A DNA stretch of 64,000 bases from JBCCBV01 sp039033855 (GCA_039033855.1 JBCCBV010000003.1:148288-212287), one strand, 5' to 3'; counted from the stretch's first letter, positions 15,891 through 24,146 are shown. Notes: generated from the sequence alone by a model not told the origin. Translations and numbers: made by a program.

Positions 15891-18231
15891 CGCGGGGCGC
15901 CGGGCGGTCTGCGTCGTTCTGCTGATTCGGATCTGCCGGGTCGGTCGGGTTGGCGGGCGCGGTCACCACGGTGCCGGCGAGCATGTCGCCCAGCCGTTGG
16001 CGGGCCGGGCTGATGACCGGCATGAGCATCAGCAGCGGCGCGGTCAGGTCGAAAATACGCAGCAGGTTGCGCACCGCCAGCCGCCAGGGGACGGGTCGGT
16101 TTCCTTCGAGGTCGCGCACGTCCATGCGGAACAGCATCTTGCCGGGCGAACGGCCGAGGGCGGTCTCGAACACGCCGGCCCAGGCCACCGCCGCCACGAT
16201 GGCCACCATCGCGGGCAGCAGGTCGGACAGCGCCGTGCGTTCGGTAAAGCCCGGCCAGTCGCGCAGGGCCCGGCCGGCGGGCACGTCGAGCAGCCACGAC
16301 GCCGCGAGCAAGCCGGGCAGCAGGTCGGCCGCGCCCGCCGCGGCGCGCCGGGGCAGGTCGGCCAGCTTCCGCCCGGGCGGGGGCGTCACGGTGCGCAACT
16401 CCGGCTCGCGCTGCCAATACACCAGCATCAAAATCAGCGCCAATCCAACCGTGCTGATCAGCAAGACGAAACCGAACTGGTCCGCCAGCGGTTGCGATGG
16501 CCGGGGTTCGATCACGGCCGGCCCATCGACCCGGCCGGTCTCAATCGAAACCGTCCACAGCCGTGTCGGCGGCGCGTCGGCCACGGCGGGCGAACGCGCC
16601 GGGGCAAACGGCCCGGAACGCGACTGCGCCTCGTCTTCGGCCGAGGGGCGCTCGGTCGGCCCGATGGCGACCACCGACAGGCGCGCTTCGCTTTGACGGC
16701 CCATCGCCAGCCGCCAGGTGCCGGGGTCGAACGGCGCAGGCGCCGGCCCGGCGTCGCCCGCCGACACGCCCACCGGCGGGCCCAACGGGTCGATGCGCGC
16801 GATCTCCTGCACCGCTTGCCCCCGCACGCCCAACACGCGAAAGCCCGGCCGGGCGCCCTGGTCCGGTTCGGCAAGGGTCGATCGGTCCGCGATCAGCAGC
16901 ATCGCCTCCTCGCCCATCCGCACGGCGTCGATCAGCCGGCCAGGCGGGTCGAGCGCCACGTCGATCGCAACCCAATCGTTCTGAAGGTCTTGCGAATTCG
17001 AGTCGGTTGGCGAATCGGGTTCCTCTCGGGGTTCCGCGTTCGGCTCGGCACCCGTAGCAGGGTCCGTTGCGAGGTCTGAGTCGGTTTCTGCATCAGCGGG
17101 ATCGCTTTGGGCGATCGGGCGCCACAAGATCACACGCTCGGCCGAGACCTGCACCGCCAAAGCCGGCCGGTCGACGCCTTGCGGCCCGGCCATCACCAAC
17201 ACGCGGGGCGTAGACGCCGCCGGGGACGCCTGGGTCGGCTCGGCCTCGGCGTACGCCAGACCTGCCGGCAACGGGCTTTCGATCCATCGCCCGTCGTCGA
17301 TGGTGACCAGCCGCGGCGCCCGCACCGGCTCGGCGGGAGGTTCGGGCGCGCTGGCGGGTTCAGACGGCACGGCCGATTCGGGTGCGCCGCCATCTGTGGG
17401 CTGAGGTTCAGACTCGGTGTCGCCGGTGGCGGAGCCTTCTGCCGCTGGTTCGGCGGGGCCGGGCGCAGCGACGGGCGGCTCGGCGGGCAGGGCGTCGTCC
17501 GCCGGCTCCACGTCGGTGGCGGCCTGGGAGTCTGCCTCTCCCTCCTCTTGCTTTTCCAGGAACAAACCGTATGGCAGGTCGAGGGCCAGCCCCAGCAGCC
17601 GGGCGTCGAGTTGGTCCCGATCGGCGGCCCGGCTTTCGGGCATCGCAAGCGGCGGGCCGTACGCAATCGCCCAGGGCTGGCCCCGGTGCACCGACCACGA
17701 GGCGAACTGGAGCGACGCCGGGAACGCGGGCAGCGCGCGGGGCTCGGGCCCGTCTTGGCCGCGCGGCCCCGTGGGTGGGCTGGTGTCTGCGCGGCTGGGC
17801 ATCGCCCAGACCCGGCCGCTCTGCATCAAGACAAACACGCTTTCGGGCCCCACGGTCAGGGCGCGGGCCGGGCCTTCAAACCGCGCGGCGTTGAGCGAGC
17901 GCCACCCGGGGCGTGCGGCGTCGGCTTGGCGGTCGGATGCCTGGAGCCAGGCCGGGCGTGTGTTGGGTTCGGGGGTCGACGCCGTGGCGGCCGACCGCAG
18001 AACCATCGTGGTGATGCCGGCGTCGCTCTGCCCGGAGATCGCCAGGTACAGCCCGTGGTCCGAGGCGTCGGCCGGGAGTTCGGCCCCCTGCGCCGCCGCT
18101 GGGCCTGTGACCAGCAAGGCCAGGCAGCCGCAGACCATCCAGGCCAAGGCGATCCGTCGCGCAACCAAAGGTGCACGGCGGGGTCGGCCTTGCCGGCGTG
18201 CGGGTTGACGGGAGAAGAAAAGCCGGGGCAT
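15883..18231 (-). CDS. Large exported protein with C-terminal RDD membrane domain
   Basis: 782 residues. The N-terminus has a basic leader and a signal/anchor helix (about 25-47, ending PAAAQG). The next 520 residues appear extracytoplasmic: beta-rich blocks reminiscent of a propeller (LYLAISGQ, VFVLMQSGRVWAMPS, PRLVTIDDGRWI, AMLLIADRSTLA) separated by three Ala/Pro/Glu/Asp-rich linkers. A helix near residue 580 (FGFVLLISTVGLALILMLVYW) returns to the membrane. The C-terminus is an RDD domain with RRAAAGAADLLPGL, ALGRSPGKMLFRMDV and RQRLGDMLAGTVV. Some RDD proteins act in ion homeostasis. The fusion with a large periplasmic sensor-like part is unusual. First gene of the unit with queC, dinB and PAP2. 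Confidence 0.82.
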   Translation of the reverse strand: MPRLFFSRQPARRQGRPRRAPLVARRIALAWMVCGCLALLVTGPAAAQGAELPADASDHGLYLAISGQSDAGITTMVLRSAATASTPEPNTRPAWLQASDRQADAARPGWRSLNAARFEGPARALTVGPESVFVLMQSGRVWAMPSRADTSPPTGPRGQDGPEPRALPAFPASLQFASWSVHRGQPWAIAYGPPLAMPESRAADRDQLDARLLGLALDLPYGLFLEKQEEGEADSQAATDVEPADDALPAEPPVAAPGPAEPAAEGSATGDTESEPQPTDGGAPESAVPSEPASAPEPPAEPVRAPRLVTIDDGRWIESPLPAGLAYAEAEPTQASPAASTPRVLVMAGPQGVDRPALAVQVSAERVILWRPIAQSDPADAETDSDLATDPATGAEPNAEPREEPDSPTDSNSQDLQNDWVAIDVALDPPGRLIDAVRMGEEAMLLIADRSTLAEPDQGARPGFRVLGVRGQAVQEIARIDPLGPPVGVSAGDAGPAPAPFDPGTWRLAMGRQSEARLSVVAIGPTERPSAEDEAQSRSGPFAPARSPAVADAPPTRLWTVSIETGRVDGPAVIEPRPSQPLADQFGFVLLISTVGLALILMLVYWQREPELRTVTPPPGRKLADLPRRAAAGAADLLPGLLAASWLLDVPAGRALRDWPGFTERTALSDLLPAMVAIVAAVAWAGVFETALGRSPGKMLFRMDVRDLEGNRPVPWRLAVRNLLRIFDLTAPLLMLMPVISPARQRLGDMLAGTVVTAPANPTDPADPNQQNDADRPAPRDG

Positions 18232-18319
18232 CGCGGCGCGAGTCTAGCCGTGCCACGTCCGCCGGCTTGTGGCGGCGCGCAGTCGGGCGCACCCGTTCTG
18301 CGGAGCGGGGCCACGCCGG

Positions 18320-18325
18320 TAGCAT
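18320..18325 (+). promoter_or_regulatory. Candidate -10 box of cdsA
   Basis: TAGCAT ends 7 nt before the GTG chosen for cdsA, with TTCTGC 18 nt upstream as a poor -35. A TAGACT box for the divergent RDD gene lies on the other strand at 18241-18246, 9 nt from its ATG. Neither start has a Shine-Dalgarno sequence. Confidence 0.35.
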
Positions 18326-18332
18326 CCCCCGC

Positions 18333-19217
18333 GTGCTGCACACCCGGCTGATTTTCGGCGCCATCATGATCCCGCTGCTGATCGCGCTGCTCTGGGCCGA
18401 CCAGTGGGCCGAGGCCCGGGGCGCGGCGCCGGGCGTGGTAATGACCGCCGGCTTCGCCTTGGTGACGGCGCTCGCCGCATGGGAACTGGCCAGCCTGCTG
18501 CGCACCAAAGGCCTGGTGACCCGCGGGCCGACGCTGGCGATCATCGCGCCGGTAGGGCTGGTGTGCATGCAGTTGTTCGGGCTGGGCGTGATCCCCGAGG
18601 GCGAGCGCCTGCCGTTGCTGGCGACGCTGGCCGGAACGGCGCTGCTGGGGTCGCTGGTCTGGCACGCCCGTTCGCGCGACCCGGCCGGGGCCTTGCTCGC
18701 CGGGTCGATTGCGGTGTTCACGCTGGTGTATCTCGGCGTCCTGCCCGGATTCTGGTTGCTGGTACGCCACGACCACGCCGCGTGGGTGGTCGCCGGGGCG
18801 GTGTTGGTGATCAAGTCGTGCGACATCGGCGCCTACTTCACCGGAAGGGCCATCGGCCGCCGCAAGCTGATCCCCTGGCTCAGCCCGGGCAAAACCTGGG
18901 AAGGGCTGGCGGGCGGGGTGGTGACGGCGTCGGCCCTGGCCACCGGCTTAGCCGCCTGGGGCAACGCCGCAGGGGTCTTTGGCGCCGGTCAAGACGCCGA
19001 CGCGGCCGGCCGGGTGTCTTTGGTCTACGCCGCGGCAGGCGGGGCGCTGCTGGCGGTGGTGGGGCAGTTCGGAGACCTGGTCGCCAGCCTGTTCAAGCGC
19101 GACGCCGGGGTGAAAGACTCGGGCAGGGGGGTGCCCGGCTTCGGCGGGGTGATCGACGTGGCCGACTCGGTCATCGTGGCCGGGCCCGCGGTCTACTGGC
19201 TGCTGCACTTCGCCTGA
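18333..19217 (+). CDS. cdsA: Phosphatidate cytidylyltransferase
   Basis: 294 residues, polytopic. CdsA makes CDP-diacylglycerol, the branch-point precursor of phospholipids. About eight hydrophobic helices are visible. The C-terminal signature is present as SLFKRDAGVKDSGRGVPGFGGVIDVADS. The usual D-R-x-D-S is here D-V-A-D-S, so the arginine is replaced but both catalytic aspartates remain. SPGKTWEGLAGG, another family motif, is near residue 185. The GTG start (VLHTRLIFG) begins directly at the first helix; the open frame upstream is non-conserved Arg/Gly-rich sequence and overlaps the divergent promoter. Upstream of infC, same strand. Confidence 0.92.
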   Translation: MLHTRLIFGAIMIPLLIALLWADQWAEARGAAPGVVMTAGFALVTALAAWELASLLRTKGLVTRGPTLAIIAPVGLVCMQLFGLGVIPEGERLPLLATLAGTALLGSLVWHARSRDPAGALLAGSIAVFTLVYLGVLPGFWLLVRHDHAAWVVAGAVLVIKSCDIGAYFTGRAIGRRKLIPWLSPGKTWEGLAGGVVTASALATGLAAWGNAAGVFGAGQDADAAGRVSLVYAAAGGALLAVVGQFGDLVASLFKRDAGVKDSGRGVPGFGGVIDVADSVIVAGPAVYWLLHFA

Positions 19218-19303
19218 GGCCGCAAGGCAGCCCGTGGCTCGGGGATCCGGCGTGCCCGATCGGCGCAAACGCCGCTGTAGGCCGTGTTTTTTGCGGCTGT
19301 GCG

Positions 19304-19332
19304 TTGCCCGAAACGCCCGCGCAAGCTACTGT
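19304..19332 (+). promoter_or_regulatory. Sigma-70-like promoter of infC
   Basis: TTGCCC (19304-19309), a 17-nt spacer and TACTGT (19327-19332). Transcription from here would give a leader of about 85 nt before the proposed AUC start of infC. Confidence 0.5.
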
Positions 19333-19423
19333 TCAACTCGCGGCTTGACCGATCATGAGATCGGATGGGCGTTTGTTTGCGCCCACCGCGACTGCTATCG
19401 CACCCCCCATTGGAGTCTGCACC

Positions 19424-20233
19424 ATCGCCCGAGGACGCTTCCGTGCCAAGCCGAAAGACACCAGCAAAAAGCTGCGGGTCAACGGCCAAATCCGGCTTTC
19501 GCCGGTCCGCCTGATCGACGAAAACAACGAACAACTCGGCGTGGTCGAGACCGATATCGCTATCGAGCGCGCCAAAGAGGCGGGGCTCGACCTGGTCGAG
19601 GTTTCGCCGGGTTCCACGCCCGCCGTCTGCCGGATCATGGACTACGGCAAGTGGAAGTACGACCAGCAGAAGAAAGAGTCCAAGGCCAAGAGCAACGCCA
19701 AGAAGAGCGAGCTCAAGGGCATGCGGCTGCGGCCCAAGATCGACTCGCACGACTTAGGGCTCAAGCTCAAGAAAGCCCGCGAGTTCCTCGAAGACGGCGA
19801 CAAGGTGCAGTTCGTCATGCTCTTCCGCGGGCGTGAGATGGCCCACCGCGACCTCGGCCGAAAGGCCATGCTGGAGGTCGTCGAAACCCTGGGCGACGTC
19901 AGCAAGCTCGAACAGCCCCCGCAGATGGCCGGCCGGCGCATGACCATGCTGCTGACGCCCGACCGCTCGGGCAAAGCCAAGAAGGACGCCGCGGCGGCCA
20001 AGTCGCCCGTGCCCGCCGCGCCCAAGCCCGCGCCCCGTCGGGCCCCTGCACCCGTGGCCAAGGCTCCTGTGGAAGAAGCGCCCGCCGCGCCGCTCAAGCC
20101 CGGCGAGGCCGCTCGTGCCGCTGTACGCGAGCAGCAGCGTCAGGCCGCCGAGCAGGCCCAGCAAGCCGCCGCGCCGCCGGCCTCAGACGCCAAGCCCGCC
20201 GAGGCGCCGCAAGAGCCAGCGAACACCGGCTGA
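19424..20233 (+). CDS. infC: Translation initiation factor IF-3, probable AUC start
   Basis: 269 residues. IF-3 binds the 30S subunit and proofreads the start codon. The IF-3 N-domain (LRVNGQIRLSPVRLIDENNEQLGV), a Lys-rich linker and the C-domain (KIDSHDLGLKLKKAREFLEDGDKVQFVMLFRGREM) are intact to about residue 185. An Ala/Pro/Lys-rich tail of about 80 residues follows, absent from standard IF-3. The start is placed at ATC because GGAG (19412-19415) lies 8 nt upstream and the product then begins (M)ARGRFRAKPKD. AUU/AUC starts underlie IF-3 autoregulation in other bacteria. An in-frame ATG at 19355 has no ribosome binding site and would give 292 residues; an in-frame ATT lies at 19409. Confidence 0.93.
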   Translation: MARGRFRAKPKDTSKKLRVNGQIRLSPVRLIDENNEQLGVVETDIAIERAKEAGLDLVEVSPGSTPAVCRIMDYGKWKYDQQKKESKAKSNAKKSELKGMRLRPKIDSHDLGLKLKKAREFLEDGDKVQFVMLFRGREMAHRDLGRKAMLEVVETLGDVSKLEQPPQMAGRRMTMLLTPDRSGKAKKDAAAAKSPVPAAPKPAPRRAPAPVAKAPVEEAPAAPLKPGEAARAAVREQQRQAAEQAQQAAAPPASDAKPAEAPQEPANTG

Positions 20234-20290
20234 TCTTGCGGGCTGCGATCGGGCCCGTTTCGCCCGCGTCTTGTTCTTTGCAAACCTTCC

Positions 20291-20339
20291 GCAACCCGCC
20301 GGCCTATCCCCGCCTATGCCGCGCGGGTTGCTTTTTTTT
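20291..20339 (+). terminator. Intrinsic terminator of infC
   Basis: Perfect 9-bp stem GCAACCCGC (20291-20299) with GCGGGTTGC (20323-20331), followed at once by eight T. The 23-nt loop contains the stop codon of the convergent PLD-type gene. Poly-T is only on the plus-strand side, so it serves infC. Confidence 0.85.
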
Positions 20340-20991
20340 GCGCATCGCGCGGCGGCTCTTCCAGCGGCTCGGGGCAGATGTCGCGCAGGCCGCACCCGGC
20401 GCACAGCCCGCCTTCCCACAGCCGGTTGAACTTGTCCATGACCGCATCGATGAGCTCGGGCGATTCGGTCCAGATCCCGAACTCGAAGTTGCGCTTGGCG
20501 TCGGAGCGGGCGCCGATGCCGGCGCCGGTCAGGTTGGCCGAGCCCAGGTACATCGCCCGGGCGTCGATCACGATCGCTTTGGCGTGCAGGCGGGGGCATC
20601 GGCGGACCTGGACGCTCCGGCTGTTCCCCTTGCGCAGCGCGTCGCGGGCCGGCTGGCTGGGGACGTCAGCGTGCAAGATGCGCACCTCCACGCCCCGCTG
20701 GGTCATCCGCCCGAACCGGTCAATGATCGACGGCGCCCGCCTGACCCGGTTGCCCGGCGGCGAGGGGTCGGGGGTCAGAACCGCTTTGAGGTTGGCCGTG
20801 AGGATGTCCACGCTGGCCTTGGCCTTGAGCGCGCCGTCGCGAATGACCCGGCGGTACAGCTCGCTGTCGGCCAGCAACTCGACCTCACCCCTGGGCAGGG
20901 CGCCGGCCAACGTCGGCAGTGAAAAATCGGCGTCGCTCACCCAAAGAACGTCGGCCCAAGCGACGGCCGGGCGTGCGTTTTTATCGGACAC
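20314..20991 (-). CDS. PLD-superfamily protein with one HKD motif and C-terminal Cys cluster
   Basis: 225 residues. One HxKx4D motif (His136, Lys138, Asp143, in PRLHAKAIVIDARAMYLGSANLTG) marks the phospholipase D/nuclease superfamily. With a single HKD the protein would have to dimerise to form an active site, as Nuc-type nucleases do. The C-terminus has Cys197-x2-Cys200-x5-Cys206 (CAGCGLRDIC), and Cys132 sits just before the HKD motif. That pattern can bind zinc or an iron-sulfur cluster. No signal peptide, so probably cytosolic and acting on nucleic acid. The GTG start lies 10 nt after the aroC stop, suggesting co-transcription. Confidence 0.85.
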   Translation of the reverse strand: MSDKNARPAVAWADVLWVSDADFSLPTLAGALPRGEVELLADSELYRRVIRDGALKAKASVDILTANLKAVLTPDPSPPGNRVRRAPSIIDRFGRMTQRGVEVRILHADVPSQPARDALRKGNSRSVQVRRCPRLHAKAIVIDARAMYLGSANLTGAGIGARSDAKRNFEFGIWTESPELIDAVMDKFNRLWEGGLCAGCGLRDICPEPLEEPPRDAQKKATRAA

Positions 20992-21001
20992 CCGTCGTTC
21001 A

Positions 21002-22108
21002 TTAGAGCGCGTCGAGCACCCGGGTCGCCCGCTGACGGAGCATGTGGTCGACGAGCACCAGCGCGGCCATGGCCTCGCCCATCGGCACCCAGCGGGGCAG
21101 CAGGCAGGGGTCGTGACGGCCCTTGGTGCGGATGGTCGTGGGCTCACCGGCGTCGGTGACGGTGGGCTGGTCGCGGTCGAGGCTGCTGGTGGGCTTGATC
21201 GCCGAGCGGACCACGATGGGCAGGCCCGAGCTGATCCCGCCGAGCATCCCGCCGTGGCGGTTGGTCTGGGTGGTGACGCCGCCGGCCTCGCCGTCGCCCG
21301 GTACGAACACGTCGTTGTTGGCGCTGCCGCGGAGCGTGGCGCAGCCGAACCCGTTGCCGTATTCGACGCCCATGCAGGCTGGCAGGCTGAACATCGCCTT
21401 ACCCAGGTCGGCCTTGAGCTTGTCGAAAACCGGCTCGCCCCACCCGGCGGGCACACCCGTCGCGACGACTTCTCCCACGCCGCCAATGGAATCCTGCTGC
21501 TTGCGCACCTCTTTGATGAGCGCTTCCATCTTCGCGGCCGCGGCGGGGTCGGGGCAGCGGACCGGGTTGGCCTCCACCTGCTCCAGGGTGACCGCCGCCG
21601 GGTCGGGGATGTCGGCCACGATCTCGCCAACCTGCCGGACGTAGCCGATGACCTCGATGCCATGAAGTGTGCGCAAGAGCTTCTTGGCGATGGCCGCCGC
21701 CGCCACCCGCACGCTGGTTTCGCGGGCCGAGCTGCGCCCGCCGCCCCGGTAGTCGCGCAGGCCGAACTTGGCGTCGAAGGTGTAGTCCGCATGGCCGGGG
21801 CGGTACTTATGGGCGATGTCGCCGTAGTCCTGCGACCGCTGATCCCGGTTGCGGATCAGAATCGCGATGGGCGTGCCGGTGGTTCGGCCCTCGAATACGC
21901 CCGAGAGGATCTCCGGCGTGTCGTCCTCTTTACGTGGCGTGGTGATGCGCGACTGCCCCGGCTTGCGCCGCTGCAAATCGGGGATCAAGTCGTCGACAGA
22001 CAACGACAGGCCCGGCGGGCAGCCGTCCACGATGCAGACGTTGCCCGGGCCGTGCGATTCGCCGGCCGTGGTCACGCGAAACAGAACGCCAAAGGTCGAT
22101 CCAGCCAT
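21002..22108 (-). CDS. aroC: Chorismate synthase
   Basis: 368 residues. AroC uses reduced FMN to convert 5-enolpyruvylshikimate 3-phosphate to chorismate. Family signatures are present: GVLFRVTTAGESHGP (first signature, with the catalytic His), HKYRPGHADYTFDAKFGLRDYRGGGRSSARET near residue 100-130, and PRWVPMGEAMAALVLVDHML near the end. Start is at MAGSTFG, the conserved N-terminus; the long open frame upstream is antisense to the bifunctional-nuclease gene and was excluded. The PLD-type gene follows 10 nt downstream. Confidence 0.96.
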   Translation of the reverse strand: MAGSTFGVLFRVTTAGESHGPGNVCIVDGCPPGLSLSVDDLIPDLQRRKPGQSRITTPRKEDDTPEILSGVFEGRTTGTPIAILIRNRDQRSQDYGDIAHKYRPGHADYTFDAKFGLRDYRGGGRSSARETSVRVAAAAIAKKLLRTLHGIEVIGYVRQVGEIVADIPDPAAVTLEQVEANPVRCPDPAAAAKMEALIKEVRKQQDSIGGVGEVVATGVPAGWGEPVFDKLKADLGKAMFSLPACMGVEYGNGFGCATLRGSANNDVFVPGDGEAGGVTTQTNRHGGMLGGISSGLPIVVRSAIKPTSSLDRDQPTVTDAGEPTTIRTKGRHDPCLLPRWVPMGEAMAALVLVDHMLRQRATRVLDAL

Positions 22109-22252
22109 GAGGGCGGCCAGACTACCTATCGCGGGCGTATCGGGCCGAGCCCGCCCGTTTCGAGCCGACATGCGCTGCCCGGCCCGAACCGCTGGCGTAT
22201 CCTTGGCGTCCAACCCACGGGGCACGGCCGCCCCCGAAACAGGAGCCCACCG

Positions 22253-22681
22253 ATGTCGGTGCCGATGGAACTCGCCCGCATCCTGATCCGCGAAACCGAC
22301 GACATGCACGTGGTCGAGCTGCGCGAGGCCGGCGTCGACCCGGCCGACGCCCGCGTGTTCCCCATCGTCATCGGCTTGCACGAGGCCGGCGCCATTGAAC
22401 GCCGGCTCATGGGCCACACCCCGCCCCGGCCGCAAACCCACGAGCTGCTCGAAAACGTCATTGGCGACCTGGGCTACCAGCTCGAACGCATCACCATTTC
22501 CGACTTGGAAAACCACACGTTCTTCGCCAAGTTGCACCTGACCAACGGCGACCCCGGCCAGGCCCGCGAGATCGACGCACGGCCCAGCGACGCCATCGCC
22601 CTGAGCATCCCGGGCAGCACCCCGATTTTCGTGTCTGAACAGGTCCTCGAAGAGGTCTGCGGCCCCGAAGCGGGGGGGTAG
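22253..22681 (+). CDS. Bifunctional nuclease family protein (DUF151/BFN)
   Basis: 142 residues, a single DUF151 domain. Typical segments are VFPIVIGLHEAGAIERRL near residue 40, and ARPSDAIALSIPGSTPIFVSEQVLEE at the C-terminus, where RPSDAIALA is the family hallmark. Plant and bacterial relatives were reported to cleave RNA and DNA, but the physiological role is unclear. AGGAG lies 7 nt before the ATG, and a TATCCT box at 22198-22203 could be its -10, giving a leader of about 43 nt. It sits immediately before the ribosomal cluster and its promoter. Confidence 0.9.
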   Translation: MSVPMELARILIRETDDMHVVELREAGVDPADARVFPIVIGLHEAGAIERRLMGHTPPRPQTHELLENVIGDLGYQLERITISDLENHTFFAKLHLTNGDPGQAREIDARPSDAIALSIPGSTPIFVSEQVLEEVCGPEAGG

Positions 22682-22795
22682 CCGACCGGCGGCGTCCGGA
22701 ATCCGGTTCGACGCCGTGCAAGCGGCGGAGCCGACTTGGCCCAACGCCTTGAAAAACCGGCGGTTTCCGCGGGTTCTCCACGCTTGCCGGCTTCG

Positions 22796-22823
22796 TTGAC
22801 AGGGGGCTTGGCCTCGGTATACT
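22796..22823 (+). promoter_or_regulatory. Main sigma-70 promoter of the ribosomal cluster
   Basis: TTGACA (22796-22801), a 16-nt spacer and TATACT (22818-22823): 6/6 and 5/6 matches to consensus, the best promoter in the window. The start site would fall near 22830, leaving a leader of about 97 nt before rpsJ. The leader contains short GC-rich inverted repeats but no recognised riboswitch; in other bacteria L4 or S10 leaders mediate autoregulation. Confidence 0.85.
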
Positions 22824-22926
22824 GCCCGGCTCGCCGCAGCGGGCTCACCCCTCCTGTCGTAACGAGTTTTCCGGACTGCCCATGGGGCGGCCCGGGTTTA
22901 CCTGACCCCTGAAGAGACGATCCGCG

Positions 22927-23235
22927 ATGACCGGCGGAAAGATCCGAATCCGGATGGAAGCGTACGACCACCAGGCGCTGGACTCGTCCGCGCGGGAGAT
23001 CGTGGACCACGCCAAGCGGACCCACGCCAAGGTCTCCGGCCCGGTGCCCCTGCCGACCCGGATCGAACGCTACACCGTTCTCCGCGGCCCGCACGTCGAT
23101 AAGAAATCGCGCGAACAGTTCGAGATCCGCACCCACAAGCGGATCATCGACATCTCCGAACCCAACGCCCGCACCGTCGAGGCGCTCAACCGGCTGGTCG
23201 TTCCCGCCGGTGTGTTTGTCAAGATCAAGGCGTAA
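22927..23235 (+). CDS. rpsJ: Ribosomal protein S10
   Basis: 102 residues, the standard length. uS10 is part of the 30S head near the A/P-site side and also serves as NusE in antitermination. Conserved KIRIRMEAYDHQALD at the N-terminus and the extended loop HVDKKSREQFEIRTHKR are intact, ending LVVPAGVFVKIKA. First gene of the cluster; no tuf or fus gene precedes it, unlike the enterobacterial str/S10 arrangement. Confidence 0.98.
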   Translation: MTGGKIRIRMEAYDHQALDSSAREIVDHAKRTHAKVSGPVPLPTRIERYTVLRGPHVDKKSREQFEIRTHKRIIDISEPNARTVEALNRLVVPAGVFVKIKA

Positions 23236-23299
23236 TGACGCCTCGGTCCCCGTTCGGCGATGACGCCGGCCGGGTCGACCGATCGCCGGAGCTTTTGCC

Positions 23300-23977
23300 A
23301 TGGCCGCCATCCTCGGACGCAAAGTCGGTATGACGCGTCTGTTCACCGAGAACGGGAAGAACATCCCCGTCACGGTGGTGCAGGCAGGTCCCTGCTTTGT
23401 CAGCCAGGTGAAGACCGCCGAGTCCGACGGCTACGCCGCGGTCCAGATCGCTTTTGAAGACGTGCCCGGCCGCAACTCCACCCAGCCCGTCATGGGCCAC
23501 GACCACAAGGCTGGTCTGGCCCCCAAGCGGGTCCACCGCGAGGTCCGCGTGGCCGAAGACAAGGCCGCCGAGTTCACGCCCGGCCAAGAACTCACCGTCG
23601 CCGACTGGGCCGACGTCAAGTTCGTGGATGTCGTGGGCGTCAGCAAGGGCAAGGGCACCCAAGGCCCGATGAAACGGCACGGGTTTGCCGGCCAGGAGGC
23701 CAGTCACGGCGTCGAGCGGAAGCACCGCTCGCCCGGCTCGGTCGGCGGCCGATCGGCCTACCTCGGCGGCGGCCGCCCGAAAAAGGGCATCCGCATGGCC
23801 GGACGCATGGGCAACGAACGCGTGACCGTGCGCAGCGTTGAAGTCGTGGGCGTGGATACGGATCGGGGCTTGCTCCTGCTAAAGGGGCCGGTCCCGGGCG
23901 CTCGCAGTTCCTTGGTACTCGTTCGGGAGGCGGTCCGGCTGTATAAGCAAAAGGCCACGTTGGCCCAGGCGTCGTAA
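23300..23977 (+). CDS. rplC: Ribosomal protein L3
   Basis: 225 residues. uL3 binds 23S rRNA domain VI and reaches the peptidyl-transferase region by its long loop. Recognised from ILGRKVGMTRLFTENGKNIPVTVVQAGPC, the loop KGKGTQGPMKRHGFAGQEASHG...HRSPGSVG, and KGIRMAGRMGNERVTVRSVEVVGVD. GGAG lies 8 nt before the ATG. It is followed by an unusually long spacer of 169 nt before rplD. Confidence 0.97.
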   Translation: MAAILGRKVGMTRLFTENGKNIPVTVVQAGPCFVSQVKTAESDGYAAVQIAFEDVPGRNSTQPVMGHDHKAGLAPKRVHREVRVAEDKAAEFTPGQELTVADWADVKFVDVVGVSKGKGTQGPMKRHGFAGQEASHGVERKHRSPGSVGGRSAYLGGGRPKKGIRMAGRMGNERVTVRSVEVVGVDTDRGLLLLKGPVPGARSSLVLVREAVRLYKQKATLAQAS

Positions 23978-24146
23978 GTCGTTGCGGGCCATAGAGCCCG
24001 ATCGAAACTGCGTCGTCGCCACAAGTCAGCCGCACCGAGTCGTGGGGTTCCACTAAGGAGCCCCGACCTTGGCCGTTTCCATCGGCCGAGGCCGGCCCCC
24101 ACGGCGACCCCAACGCACGCCCCATGCCGGGCCCGTAGGTACACCG
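23978..24146 (+). promoter_or_regulatory. Long rplC-rplD spacer with hairpin
   Basis: Spacing elsewhere in the cluster is mostly tens of bases; here it is 169 nt. It holds a stable stem, GGGGTTCC (24044-24051) with GGAGCCCC (24057-24064), 8 bp with one G-U pair and a 5-nt loop. GGCCG/CGGCC-type repeats lie nearer the rplD start. No T-run follows, so it is not a terminator. A place for L4 autoregulation or mRNA processing is possible but unproven. Confidence 0.4.

Noticed and set aside
18171..18332. Longer N-terminus for CdsA (54 extra codons)
   Set aside because: The extra part is Arg/Gly-rich, overlaps the divergent RDD gene start and promoter, and precedes the first conserved helix.
19261..19300. 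CGGCG/CGCCG hairpin followed by TTTTTT after cdsA, as a terminator
   Set aside because: Twelve bases separate the stem from the T-run, so it does not fit an intrinsic terminator.
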